Assembly: GCF_001039355.2 (NCBI RefSeq)
Contig: NW_019775451.1
Coordinates: 245,065-309,064, forward strand
Length of the DNA stretch: 64,000 bases
Direction: 5' to 3'
DNA from: Lingula anatina
Taxonomy: Eukaryota > Brachiopoda > Lingulata > Lingulida > Lingulidae
Positions 24,775-37,117 of this stretch are shown here, in pieces. How positions within the stretch are numbered: the first letter of the stretch is position 1; every line of letters begins with the position of its first letter. The notes beneath the pieces were generated by a model. It saw only the letters and a program-made list of their open reading frames with translations, ran no database searches and was not told the DNA's origin. The position numbers and the translations under genes are program-made.

Positions 24775-27700
24775 ATGGCGGTAACACTGACTAAAATCCT
24801 CTGCTTCGCCTTCCTGAATCTGGGGATGGTGGTTAAAGCAGACATACGCATGTCAGCAGACGATTACTTGAACATGTGTATTAGCGTACCAAACGAGTAT
24901 AGCAAGTCAAGGCCGTCGCCTGAACCGGGTCTGGAGGTAAAAATCACAGAGAGAGAGAGTAGAGAGAGAGAGAGAATGTTATTTATTAGGCCCTGGGCAA
25001 CCACATTCACCTCTCATTTGAATGGTTATCAGTGCATTTTGTGTAATTACATATCTTTGATTCGTTTTAATTGAGTATTATCTACAATACAGATGTTTTG
25101 ATGACGTACAGCTATTTATATTTTTGACATTTCCCAACCTTTGGCGGTCCAGGGGGTACAGTTTCCCCGTCCATGAAGTATAGCGGCATATCGATAACTT
25201 TTCAGATGTATTTGGTTCGTTTTAATTGCGTATAATCTACAATATAGATGTTTTGATGACGTGCAACTATTCATATTTTTGACATGTCCCAACCTTTGGT
25301 GGACCACAGTTTACCCCGTATAGCGGCAATTCTATAACTTCTCGGATATATGAACACGCAAGTGTTTGATCGGTGCCCCCCAATTACAAACAACGTAGAC
25401 CGCCAAAACGGTTAACAATGCTATAACTACACTAAAAACACAAAGGTAAAAAGCACAATACACTGTACCCGAGTTCATTGTAAACACAAAGCTGTGTAGT
25501 GTTTGCATACTGTACTTCCACTGGATAGTCATTGTATATTGTATTTATGCCAAAACGGATCATCTGAGTTTTTTTTTTTAATTCTTAGCGCGATCTCAGC
25601 AGAAATGATATATCTGAGCGAGACTAAATCTTAAGGGCCATGCCCAGACCCTATCGTACTAACTGTGGATCGATCTATCTCCAAGGAGATTTTCGCGAAA
25701 TTGCAAACAACTTAAGCGCTTTAATTCCGTACTGAAGCTGCTAGGGGGTAATTAATTATCGTTTAGCAGCTTCAGTAGGCGTGTCAGACATCTAAGCTGC
25801 TTAAGCTGAAAGCAATTAAGCGAGAAACACCTCACAGATGGATTGATCCTGTTCGATCGATCCAGGTATGGGAACACAGTCTAAGACGCTGTCGGACCAC
25901 TGACAGTTGATCTACTGTTAGATGAGGCTACAGGAGGGTCATTTTTCGCTATTTTTTTCGGTAACTTTGCGGACAAGCATTAATGTGCATAATTCAAACC
26001 GGTTTTTTACTGGCTAAACAAAATGAAAAAAAATTAGGCTATTGTTCATTTGCTTGTGGACAATATATTTTCCCAATAGGGACAACACCCTCAAACCCTT
26101 TATTAAACAGTGTAAGGCGGCCATGGGGAATTGACGTATCGGGCATAGGGATGGAAAAAAGGGAAACAAGAAAAAGCACAAAAAATTCCGTATCCACCAT
26201 TGCAATAAATGTCCGGTCTAGTTAAAAGGATAACAACTGTTCATTATGGCCAAAAATGAATTTTCCTGGGGTAAACAGTAATTTTTCCATACTTGCCAAT
26301 GGTTAAGGGATCCATTTTAAAGTAAGTCCCTGTTTTTTTTTCTAAAAAATTGGTATAATTTGTAATGGTTTCTTAAGAGATTATTAAGAAGTATAGTCAT
26401 CAATGGAAGTCACATGGACTGATTGCAAACACATATTTAAGAATGATTGCTATAACTGCCGTTTTTGCGGTAAAATAGAATATATATATATTTCTATGAA
26501 TTGTTTACAATGTATTTATTGTGCAATATAGATTTCACACGAAGAGTTGTTATCCCTTTAATATTGCATCTGCATATTGTTGCAGTGCACTCGTTACCGA
26601 GACAGTTCCTGCTGCAGGCCAAATATGACCACAAGTTTCCTAGAAGACCATCAGTGGATGAACATGACGGATTATGGTCACTGTCCACAGAAACCGCGTC
26701 TGTCACCGGAGTGTGAAAGATTGAACCATGATGAAGTGTGCTTTTATGCTTGTTCACCCCACTCCGGGCCATGGATTGTGATAGGGGTAGGTCAAGCACG
26801 CGCGCACACACTCACACACACACACTGTATATTGCTATCTACATGATCAATCTATCTATCTTGTCTATTTCAATATTCAGGCACAAACACATACATACAG
26901 GTATTCTCCCTCTTTCTCTCTTTCTCTTCCTCTCTCTGACACAGACGAGCACACATGCTCACATCCATTTGTCTACCCCCATCACTTATTGCTAGATTTT
27001 TTTTTTAATATCCATTTCAGAACGGATACCCGTATAGTCACCGTTTGAAGAATCTCCCATTGTGTGCCAGCCAGTGTGACAAATGGTGGAACGCTTGCAA
27101 GGAGGAATACACGTGTCACAGAAACTGGTTAACCGACCCTGCCTGGGACGCTAATGGTGAGCGACGTCTTTTCCAAACCAACACGCTACGTTGGGGTCCC
27201 GTGGCTTAATTTCCACGCTGTTGCGACGTTAAAACATGGCAGCAACGCGGTTTATGTATGTAGCCACGTGGCGCCAACGTGACGCATGTTAACGCTTGTA
27301 AGAGGTAGAGAACACATCACTGATATTATCAGCATAAGACAAAAAATTAGTTGAATGTAAATTGTAAAAATAAATAGACCATTTATACTTCAGGCTGAAG
27401 ACGAAATATTACTTAACATTTGTTGTAATGATATTGATGCAATTTGATAAAACCAAAATGGCAACCAACTACCAAATGATAATGCTTCCTAGTAAATTGG
27501 CTTAAAATTGGGTTTAATTATTCCTTTCGCACACGCTGTAAAGCTCATTACATTTACAGTTCTTTTGCCGCTTAAGATATCAACACCGAAGCTATATTGT
27601 TTTTTTTTTTTTTGTTTTTTTTTTTTTTTGTTTTTGTTTTTTTTTCAATTCTCGGGCAGAACTTTTAACATGAAAATGGTAGATGTTAAAATGTTCGAAT

Positions 27701-28186
27701 TCGCGTGAATTAACTTGTAATGATTACCAAGGCAAATCAAAACTGGTACGATTAAGCCCTCCCCTTTATAACGCTGTCTTACACGTTATTTTCGTATTGT
27801 GTAAAATGGTGGCCCAAGTTACCCTAGCCTATTCAAATAACAAACCTTGTCTTCAAAAATATTTTATTTCATGATGTTGCTTTTCAGGTATGAACATTTG
27901 CCCAAAGGACGCGGTGTGTAGGAAATACACTGAGATGTACACGTCAGCTGCTGATTTCTGCAACACCATATGGGATGGCGGATATCACGTGGTACCAGAC
28001 ACCGAATCCTGCATGGAGTTTAGTTTCGATCCAGCAAAACCAAATCCGAACATCCCTGTGTCTCGAGCCGCTGCCGAGAAAAAGGCAGCTGTGTCTGGGA
28101 CTTCCGGACTCAAGATGTATCTCCCGTCAGGGCTTTTTGTTCTCTTTACGCTGTTCTTACTGTACACTGCCCCTCCACTGTTTTAG
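24775..28186 (+). CDS. Folate-receptor-like gene D (class I, GPI-anchor type)
   Basis: Exons 24775-24936, 26586-26786, 27021-27156 and 27888-28186 give 265 residues, closely matching gene C. The start is set by alignment with gene C, although the frame is open upstream to 24721. All 16 Cys are present; SPHSGPWI replaces SPNSGPWI and PDTESCME replaces PDTEPCME. The tail (SGLFVLFTLFLLYTAPPLF) is hydrophobic and fits a GPI signal. Intron 1 carries a 246-bp insertion (25636-25881) and a complete MITE (26224-26563). A (GA)n follows the exon 1 donor and a short CA/CT tract follows the exon 2 donor. Confidence 0.9.
25636..25881. mobile_element. 246-bp insertion in gene D intron 1 with 4-bp target duplication
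   Basis: The flanks TAAG (25632-25635) and TAAG (25882-25885) are duplicated. Gene C has a single uninterrupted copy of this site near 19475. The element starts GGCCATGCCCAGACC and ends GGTATGGGAACACAGTC, roughly inverted. A relative (GATCGATC near both ends, CATTCCCA termini) lies in gene E at about 31400-31612. Confidence 0.8.
26224..26563. mobile_element. TTAA-type MITE in intron 1 of gene D
   Basis: Starts TTAAAAGGATAACAACTGTT and ends GAGTTGTTATCCCTTTAA, with inverted ends and TTAA at both borders; about 340 bases. No coding capacity. Confidence 0.7.
27598..27645. repeat. T-rich tract in intron 3 of gene D
   Basis: Runs of T interrupted by single G. Confidence 0.9.
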
Positions 28187-28850
28187 TTGTACAGTGTGTC
28201 TACCTGTATTATATAGCATTTTTGGATTTAAAAGTCTTTTTCGCTTTAATCTTTATTTTATGAGTTTTTGAATGACATATTTAATCAATGAACATTGAAA
28301 TTAAACTTTTGTAGTTGAAAAGCGTATATCTGCAGGTTAATTTTACTATGACAACAACCAATGGTCGAAAGGGAACAATTTGCTTATTGTTTCATTTCTG
28401 TTTTCACAGAATATTTGTTAACGAAAATCACCTCTGTCACTCGGACTGTTACGATTGTAGCTGAGAGTAACGCATCTAACGTGGCCCAAAAGTTATATTT
28501 CCATGTTCCTTTTGTTGATCTATTTCCGACTGTTTCATGTCAGTGGACGTTTATTTTGAAGGTTTCACTCTATATATTGTGCTTTAACATTTTATGCATG
28601 TCAGCGTTTGGATATGTAAGTTAATCTAAATAGGATTTTTTATTTGAATTTGTAAAATCATTAAAAGAAAATGTAGTCGTATAACGCATGTAATGCTGGT
28701 TTATTACATCTTTAATTGCAAGATATTCGTACATACCTGTACACCATAATTTTATCGCCTTATTTCTCCTGCACTCAAATTTGTGTGTTTTTAGCGTAAA
28801 AATTAAATCACCTTTCAATAATGACATTGTCATATGCCGTTGAGTTATGT
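28187..28850. other. 3' flank of gene D
   Basis: Matches the gene C flank; no exon seen. Confidence 0.4.
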
Positions 28851-28978
28851 TTGGCATCCGACACCGAGCCTTGCATGGAGTTTAGTTTCGATCCATCAAA
28901 ACCAAATCCGAACATCCCCGCAGCTCGAGTGCTGCCAAGGAAAGAACCGATGTGTCTGAGGCTTCCGGGTTGAAGATG
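28851..28978 (+). pseudogene. Relic of class I FOLR exon 4 (after gene D)
   Basis: Reads ASDTEPCMEFSFDPSKPNPN and then shifts frame at the Ala segment; same left edge as 22727. It is a passive copy of the relic after gene C. Confidence 0.75.
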
Positions 28979-30043
28979 GCTCACAAGTCAATGATATCAG
29001 TTTGATATGCGCTTTTCTAAAGTTGCGCCATTTCTACACTGTTTGAGCTATAAGGCGTTGATGCACATCACAGCATATTTCGAAATTTAAAAAAAATCAC
29101 ACTTTGTTTTTATTTTTAAGAGTTTCTGAATGACATATTTATTCATTCAGCGAGAGACAAGGATGATGATCGTCCTAATTGTTCGCAATTTATTGTGCGG
29201 TGCTCTCTGGTGTTATTGTTACAATATGGCCGTAAAATCTGCGTTTAAGTCTTAAATGACGTGATTGAAACCATGGGGCCTGCCAAAATTAAACTGACAA
29301 AAGAAAAAATACAAAAAAAATATTAGGATTACTTAGTCTTTATATGGTCCCTATGGTCATAAAAATTCTAGGAAAATCGAAGCAGTAGAGCGGGCATTTT
29401 AGACGTAAAAATATCATGCAGGCGACACCAGTTGTCTATCGAGGGCAGTCGAAGACGTATTATTACTGTTGGTTCTTTTATCAGAAACCCGTTACAATGA
29501 TATACAATTTTAACGATATGATTTTTCCATCTGGATGCAAAAGTATATCAGGTGCAGCGATCATCAGGAAACATAAAATGAAGTAAAATTGCTTATATTA
29601 AAATTTGTTCAAAACCTACGGAAACTAATTCTAATCAGAGGTGAGTCAAGAATCAATAGCTCACGATTGTGAGAAAGAGAATTCTTGTAAAAGACATTTC
29701 TTGCAAATAAAGTACATCAAGACGGGAGTGTGATTTTTAAGAAATCACGAAGGGCTACCCACTGATAGATACATGTAGCTATATACATGCACTATATGCA
29801 CTTTAGATGGGGCATACAGGGTGCTTAATATATACATGTAGGTAAACCTGTTTTTCTGCCTTTTCAAAACAATTTTCACCCCTTCTCGATCCCTACATTA
29901 ACCTCTCCTATGTATTATGCAACAGGGCATTTAGCTTAATCCTTACCAGAATAGCAAACAGTGTTACCCTTGTACATGAAAATATATCATTTAAAAAACA
30001 GACAGTCTTGATTTGTACAGCTTAAGGATCCCATTAAGCTATC
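28979..30043. other. Intergenic region between genes D and E
   Basis: The first 500 bases match the region after gene C (to about 23300). About 29840-30043 matches the region upstream of the first exon of gene F (34615-34826), so it is probably the gene E promoter side. No other exon. Confidence 0.4.
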
Positions 30044-32337
30044 ATGGCGTTTTCCCTAGACATCTGCATCTACCTGGCTGTGATGACGTTGGGGAATTGC
30101 GATGCAAGATGACAAGCTCAGAACGGCGGACTATTACTTGAACAGATGTATTTTCTTGCCAACTAAATTCAGCAAGACAAGACCATCACCAGAACCAGAG
30201 CTCGAGGTGAGAGAGAGAGAGAGAGAGAGAGGTTGCAAAAAACGTGATTTTATATGTCTGTGGTGAGTTAATTATCATGAAGATGCTAGGTTACAGTGAC
30301 AAACTTGTTACACTGGTAGTAGTGGATCCAAGATTTTGACAATGAAGAATCGGCACCCTTACACTTATGTGTATGTTTAACAGTGGAAGGCTAGGATGTA
30401 TGATAGGGATATAAAATGGTATGATTTCGTGTCTCGTTTTGTCTCCCGTTCAGCCAGTTATGTCCCTATTTAGAATAAGGGTAAAGAAGTTGGTTGCACG
30501 GTGTGCTGCTCACCCCCTGACACTCAGTGCTTTACTAGCACATATATATTAGATATAGCATTTCCAGGGATGGGGAAACTTCCTGCCCAACAAGTTATGA
30601 CCACTTGATCATACACCCTAGCCTTCCACCTGAAAGATTTTTAATGTCGCAAGTCCTCTGGATAGGCAAGGTTAATGTTCATATATGTACATACTGTTCC
30701 CATATTTTTTCAGTGTATTCGTTACCGAGACAATTCCTGCTGTAGGCCAAATATGACCACAAGTTTCCTAGAGGACCACCAGTGGATGAACATGACTGAT
30801 TATGCCCACTGTCCTCAGAAACCGCGTCTGTCACCGGAGTGTGAAAGATTGACCCATGAAGAAATGTGCTTCTTTGCTTGTTCGCCAAACTTGGGTCCAT
30901 GGATTCTGAGAGGGGTATGTTACATCTCTCTCTCTCTCTCTCTCTCTCCTTGCGAAAATTTTCCTCATTTAACGTTCACTAACAGTTCTCAATCTCTTGA
31001 AGAAAATCTGGCGTATTTTTTATAGTTCTGATTTTATTCTGTAATGCATGTAACAGTTCGAAAAATGTTTTGGGAAGCCCTTCAGAATGTTCTAGAACAG
31101 ATAAAGAACATCATTAAAAGAGAAAAACATGTTCTAGGACAGATTGACAACCGTAATTGAGCGTTATAAATGAGACAAATTTTGGAAGGCCCCTTTCTCT
31201 CTCTCACACACACACACACACACATACACACACACACACACAAAACAGCTGGTGATCTAATAATGATAGTTTATAAATCTGGTCTGCCCATGTGATATTA
31301 TACAATTATCGACTTTCTACAAGGTAAGTATGTTGTTTTGCCGACCTCAGAAAAGCAATATCGACTGAGGCACATTACAATAATAGATTAGTAATACTAG
31401 GGCGCATTCCCAAATATTTTATATCGATCTATCCCCGTGGGAAGTCTCACTAGATTACTGTCAGATAATCCGGCTTAAATGTCCGTCCCGCCTACTACAA
31501 GCTGTAAGGGGGTAATTAACTTTCGTGCCCGCTCGGCTTACAGATATTTAGCGTGAACCCAGAGGGAGTTAGGTCGATCTAGTTGGATCGATCTAATCTC
31601 TGGGAATGGGGTCCTGGACATTTATCTTTGATAATCATTTTAGAAAGAATACCCGTACAGTGACCGATTTAATCGACTGCCCGGTGTGTTCCAGCCAATG
31701 TAATAAATGGTGGAACGCTTGCAAGGAGGAATACACGTGCCACAGAAACTGGTTCACTGACCCTGCCTGGGACGCTAATGGTGAGTGACGTCATATCCCA
31801 AGTAAAAGATGAAGTTTCGTTTGGATGTTAACGAAAAACAGGGGGGGGGGGGATGCAATGTAGAAAATCCAGGAGAATTTCTTATCCTTTGGAATGTTCA
31901 GCGCATATGCTTATTATTTTTTTTTAATCAGACTTTTTGAAGAAAGTGAAATTGTAAACCAGGTTTATCTTGTCTATGCAGATAGCAACTCTTGTGATTC
32001 AAATTAATATAGTGCATAATATTTATTTTTAGGTATGAACATTTGCCCAAAGGACGCGGTATGTAGGAAATACACTGAGGTGTACACGTCAGCTGCTGAT
32101 TTCTGCAACACCATATGGGATGGCGGTTATCACGTGGTACCAGACACCGAGCCTTGCCTGGAGTTTAGTTTTGATCCAGCAAAACCAAATCCGAACATCC
32201 CTGTGGCTCGAGCTGACGCCGAAAAAAAAGCCGCTGTGTCTGGGACTTCCGGATTGAAGATGTATCCCCCGTCAGGGGTTTTTGTTCTTTATACGATGTT
32301 CTTAATGTTCATCTTATCTCACCCAAATCCAATATAA
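30044..32337 (+). pseudogene. Folate-receptor-like gene E (class I), two frameshifts
   Basis: Exons align with gene F at 30044-30206, 30714-30914, 31644-31780 and 32033-32337. Exon 1 is 163 bases against 162 in paralogues, from an extra T in ACGTTGGGG near 30090. From the ATG, the frame reaches a TGA before the LNRC segment. Exon 3 is 137 bases against 136, from an extra base in CTGCCCGGTG near 31682, which puts the PVCSSQC segment out of phase. Exons 2 and 4 are intact, including 15 codons of hydrophobic tail. No other start or splice choice restores the frame. It is most likely a young pseudogene; a sequencing error would have to occur twice. Intron 2 holds a relative of the gene D insertion (about 31400-31612). 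Confidence 0.75.
31400..31612. mobile_element. MITE in intron 2 of gene E
   Basis: Starts GGCGCATTCCCAAATA and ends CTGGGAATGGGGTCC; the subterminal regions have inverted ATCGATC motifs. It is a relative of 25636-25881. Confidence 0.55.
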
Positions 32338-32984
32338 AGGTGCAAATGAGGTCACAAGCATGCTGTTAAAACATTTAGTGCAGAGGTTACAAACTATATT
32401 TGATTATATCAGAAACCCACATGAAGAAGTTTGCAGTTTCACTCTCCTGGAACCATAAATAATAAAAAAGATCATCGTCTAACCCGAAAAAGGAACATGT
32501 TAATGTCACAAATGCAAAACGTCAAGCTGTGGAAAGTTTTGCTCACTATAAAAAATCATCACTGATTTTGTTCTTTAATTAATATCCTACAAGTATAATG
32601 TTATAAAAAATATGATAATATTCTATATAGAGCAGTTAATTTTTGAGCGACTTCAGCTGTCTGGTATCTGAATGTTAAAAAAAGAGGGGGAAATACACAC
32701 TACCGACAGTCAAATAAGCATTAAAGCATCCAAATTGTATCGGAAACGTTAAACTGTCATGGAATCACAATATCTTTTTCAGCCAACAACAAAAAACACT
32801 GTTTCCACTTGCTAATTGCAACAAGTACTTGGGCAAGATGAAACTTTCTGACATTTTTTTTTTCTGGGGAACATACTGTTATATCCGACATGAAGATATC
32901 TTATGAGGTCAGATTATGCAACGTGGAGTGGTCCGATAGTTATAGAGTAATGTGGCGGCCCCTGTAACGCCGATATAAAGACAT
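32338..32984. other. 3' flank of gene E
   Basis: No exon or clear repeat seen. Confidence 0.3.
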
Positions 32985-33290
32985 TAAAGGGATAATAACT
33001 CTTCGTTTCGGCCAAATAATGAATTTTCCTGGAGTAAACAACAATTTTCCCATACTAACCAATGCTTAATGAATCCATTTTTACATTCAGAGTTAGTCCC
33101 TGTTTTTTTTCTAAAAAGTTTGGTTTTTTGTTAAAATCTCTTAAGAGATTTTAACAGAGTATAGCCATCAGTGGAGATCACGTTGTCTAAAGACAAGTTC
33201 AGATATCAGATCAATAGCTCTAACTGCCGTTTTTGTGGCAAAACAGAATATATAATACTATGAGTTATTCACAATGTTTTTATTGGATTC
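32985..33290. mobile_element. TTAA-type MITE
   Basis: Starts TTAAAGGGATAATAACTCTT; the interior matches 26224-26563 (TCTTAAGAGATTTTAACAG, TAACTGCCGTTTTTGTGG). The right end is not clear. Confidence 0.6.
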
Positions 33291-34614
33291 AATTCGGATA
33301 AGAAATAAGTATATAAGCGATACATTGGAGTGAGAAGGGGAGAGGGGACGAGAAGGAGAGAAGGACATTGGGAGCAACGGATCGAGTGCGGAGCAGACGT
33401 AGTTTAGAAGAGCTAGGAGTTGGAGACTTCACTTAGAATATGTAGCTTCCGAGCGTCGAATAATAAAATCGTTTTGTAGTGGCTAGAATTCTATATCCCG
33501 TGTTTAAGGGAAAGTAATTACCATGTAGTCTCACATACTGCATTCGGTGCAATTGCTATGTATTTGGTTGAGAAAATGATCTTTAGAAGAAAGAGATTCG
33601 TAAGTTGGGAGAGGTGCACACGTTCAGATTCACGGAGGACGCAACACTCGCACGTATGAAGAGAAAGTAGGAAAAAAGACAAATAAGTACAGTATGTATT
33701 TGCCCGGTCCTTTCTTAAAACTCATTTTATATATGTTGCTTGGTTACTAGACCTATTTTATAGCTCATTACGTAATTAGCATATAAATTTGCAAGTAATG
33801 TAAAGGCATTTTAAGAACACGTGTTATAATGCATGAATGTATTAGGCGTGGTTAACAAACGAACTTTGTCAGGCCTGTTAGTTTACGTTTATTTTCTTTC
33901 CTTAGATATTGAGTATGTTTATCTCAGCTAGCTACATAATTTCATTAAGTTGTTTTATATTTATTACAGTGTCAGCAGATTTTGTCATGTTTCACAAGTC
34001 GAGGCTAGACAAGTCTAGTGAGTAGCTAGTTTATGTATGTTATCATTTAATTTTGGAATTAATTTGTTTCTTCTTAACTTTGTAATGCACTTATAAAAGA
34101 AATTGATTTAATAACAGTGACATTCAGTCATTATATAAGTAAGTCATATTGAAAAGGATCATGAAGTATAGATGTTAAGTATCTTTATTTATTATTATTT
34201 CAGAACGTATCTTATTGTAGTGGATCAATAAAGGCTCAAACAGACAACCTGCGTTTGTTAAGATATTGGACGCTACACGTTTAGCTGGTCATTATGTGGA
34301 CTTGGGCTTCCTTTGCGCAATCTTACTTAAAACTGAGACGAACCGTGGAATATTAAGATTGTGTTATCCACTAAGTAAGTCTAAAACGTAATGTCCTATT
34401 TCGAGCCCAAGCTTGAATTAAGCGTACAAAATTATATAAGTTTAGGACATTCATTCCATATGTATGTAAAGGCTCATTACAATACGTCACTGTAGCCATG
34501 ACCGGAACCCCTTGAGTTACAGGTTAAATATTTATTTCAAAATATCCTTACGTCATGTATAATTCACCAAGACTGAATCACTACAAAATATATCGAAACA
34601 CATATAAAAATTTA
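33291..34614. other. Intergenic region of unknown nature, possibly an old LTR-type remnant
   Basis: No exon is recognised. Two AATAAA-type signals lie in similar contexts (TTGTAGTGGCTAG near 33474 and TTGTAGTGGATCAATAAAGG near 34215), and the second is followed by ACGCTACA. This loosely recalls retroelement ends, but no coding region, primer site or paired repeat supports it. Confidence 0.2.
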
Positions 34615-34826
34615 ATTTATAACCTGTTTTTTCTGCCTTTTTAAAACAATTTACAGTCTTTCTCAATCGCCACATTAACCTGTCGAATGCATGATGCACC
34701 AGGGCATGTAGAATAATGGTCACCAGAATAGCATCAGTGTCACACATAAAAATATAATATTGAAAACACCCTCAGAAGGCCACTTGCGGTTTAATTTGTA
34801 CAGTTTAAGGGTCTCATTAAGCCAAC

Positions 34827-37080
34827 ATGGCGTTTTCCCTAGTCATCTACCTGCACCTGGTCATACTGACGTGGGGAGTTGTGATGCAAGAGGACAAGCC
34901 CAGGACGGCGGATTATTACTTGAACAGATGCATTTTCTTGCCGACAAAATTCAGCAAGACAAGACCATCACCAGAACCGGAGCTCGAGGTAAGAGAGAGA
35001 GAGAGAGAGAGAGGACGGGGAGGAAGGAAAGGAGGGAACGGTTGGAAGTTGTAAAAAATACGTTATTTTAATGTGTGACCATGAAAATACTGGGAGAAAA
35101 TGATTATCCGACGTTTGAAGCGTGAATTATCAGATTAAGTATATAAAGTAACATATACTATTATGTTTAGTTCGAAGAGGGGTGGGGAAAAACTTTAACA
35201 CAACCCCCGCCATCTTGTCTTTTTCTTTCAATCAGTACAATTACTAGAATAAGCGAATGCATAACAGTGGGCTTAAAATCACTGTCCACATCCCTTAGCG
35301 TAAACATGTCACAGATGTACCTCTAATTAAAAAATATTGAAGCCACCTCCACACTCACACACACTAACACTTACTAATAATTTTTAAATGTGTATATTAT
35401 GAAGTCGGAGTGTACGGCGGTGGGGGTTATTTCTTCTAATTCTCCGATAGCTGCCCGTTATCCCAAACCTTCACCAAAAAGTTGCAGGAACAGCGCGTAT
35501 GGTATAACACAGTGGTGACGTACGTAATGAGACACCCGCTATACGTTTATGAACTTTTCGTGAACTTATTGTTTTTAAAAGGTCAAACAGGTGTGCTTCT
35601 TGTTATGATTTGTTTACCACCTGTACATTCGCACGCCCAATAGTCTACTATTATGGCGGCAACGCTCACTGGTATCGTCTGCCTCGCCTTCCTGGTTCTT
35701 GGACAGTTCGTGGAAGCAGAGGCACGACTGTCAGCAGAAGATTACTTGAACATGTGTATTAGATTACCAAATGAGTACAGCAAAGGAAGGCCGTCGCCTG
35801 AACCGGATCTGGAGGTAAAATCGAGGTGGTATTTAAAGTGTATCCAGAATGTTGAAGTTAAAAGGTCTCTTACCCCGTCTGCTTCCCATGAGACTTAGGT
35901 ATAGTTAAAGTACGAGGCGCTGAGCTTTACGAGAAATAGAGCAGATAATTGGCGAGGCGAAGCCGAGATCTGCTCTATTTCTCGTAAAGCTCAGCGCCGA
36001 GTGCTTTATCTGGTTTAAAGTACGATTAATTAACCCTGTGCACTGGTGCGTGGAACGCATTCGTGGATGATGTGACTTTACACGAAATAAAGCACGGCGC
36101 GACCTATTGTCTTTTGACAGGAGAGTGCTTTAAAGACTTGTAAGGCCCTGACACTCAGGGCAAGTTCAATAAGCTTTCTCCACTTCCTGCGTCTGATCTG
36201 TACAGCCGTCTGTATGCGGCTGCTATATTTTACCATGAATTTGGGCTGTTAATCAAATAAACTGCCTCAAATAATCCTTGTTCGAATGGAAATATCATGT
36301 CTACCCAGTTTTGTATCAACCCATAAATTTTAAAGCTAGCGTGCTCAGTATACCTTTTCATGTGCTAGCTAAATTTGCAGTCAGTATTGCTGCTATGGGT
36401 TATACTATATACAATATATGAAATCTAGATCGAGCTGGCAATACTGAAAGCTAGAATCTAGGGTAACTGAACGAGACTATGTATGTATACAAATTGAACA
36501 TTCAATTGGACAAATTGAATACTTCAAAATACTTCCTAAAACACTCTAAGCATTATGATTCTTTTTCTTTGTACATGTGCATATAAATCCCTGATGGTAG
36601 TGGATCAAGATTTTGACAATGAAGAATCGGAATTCTTGCCCTGTGCACCCCTTGGCATTCAATTTTATACATATATATCATAAAAATCACCTCCATACAC
36701 AGGGCAACTGCCTGTCCAACAGATCTAGAGGACACACACACACATATTAACATGGCAGGTCCTCTGGACTGGCAATGTCTATGTTTATATATGAACACAC
36801 TGTACCCATATTATTTCAGTGCATTCGTTACCGAGACGGATCCTGCTGCAAGCCAAACATGACCACAAGTTTCCTAGAGGACCACCAGTGGATGAACATG
36901 ACGGATTATGGTCACTGTCCACAGAAACCGCGTCTGTCACCGGAGTGTGAAAGATTGACCCATGACGAAATGTGCTTCTTTGCTTGTTCGCCAAACTCCG
37001 GCCCATGGATTGTGAGAGGGGTAGGTCAAATATTCCGCTCTCTATCTCTATCTCTTTATCTCTCTTTTTACACACACACG

Positions 37081-37117
<37 letters not shown>

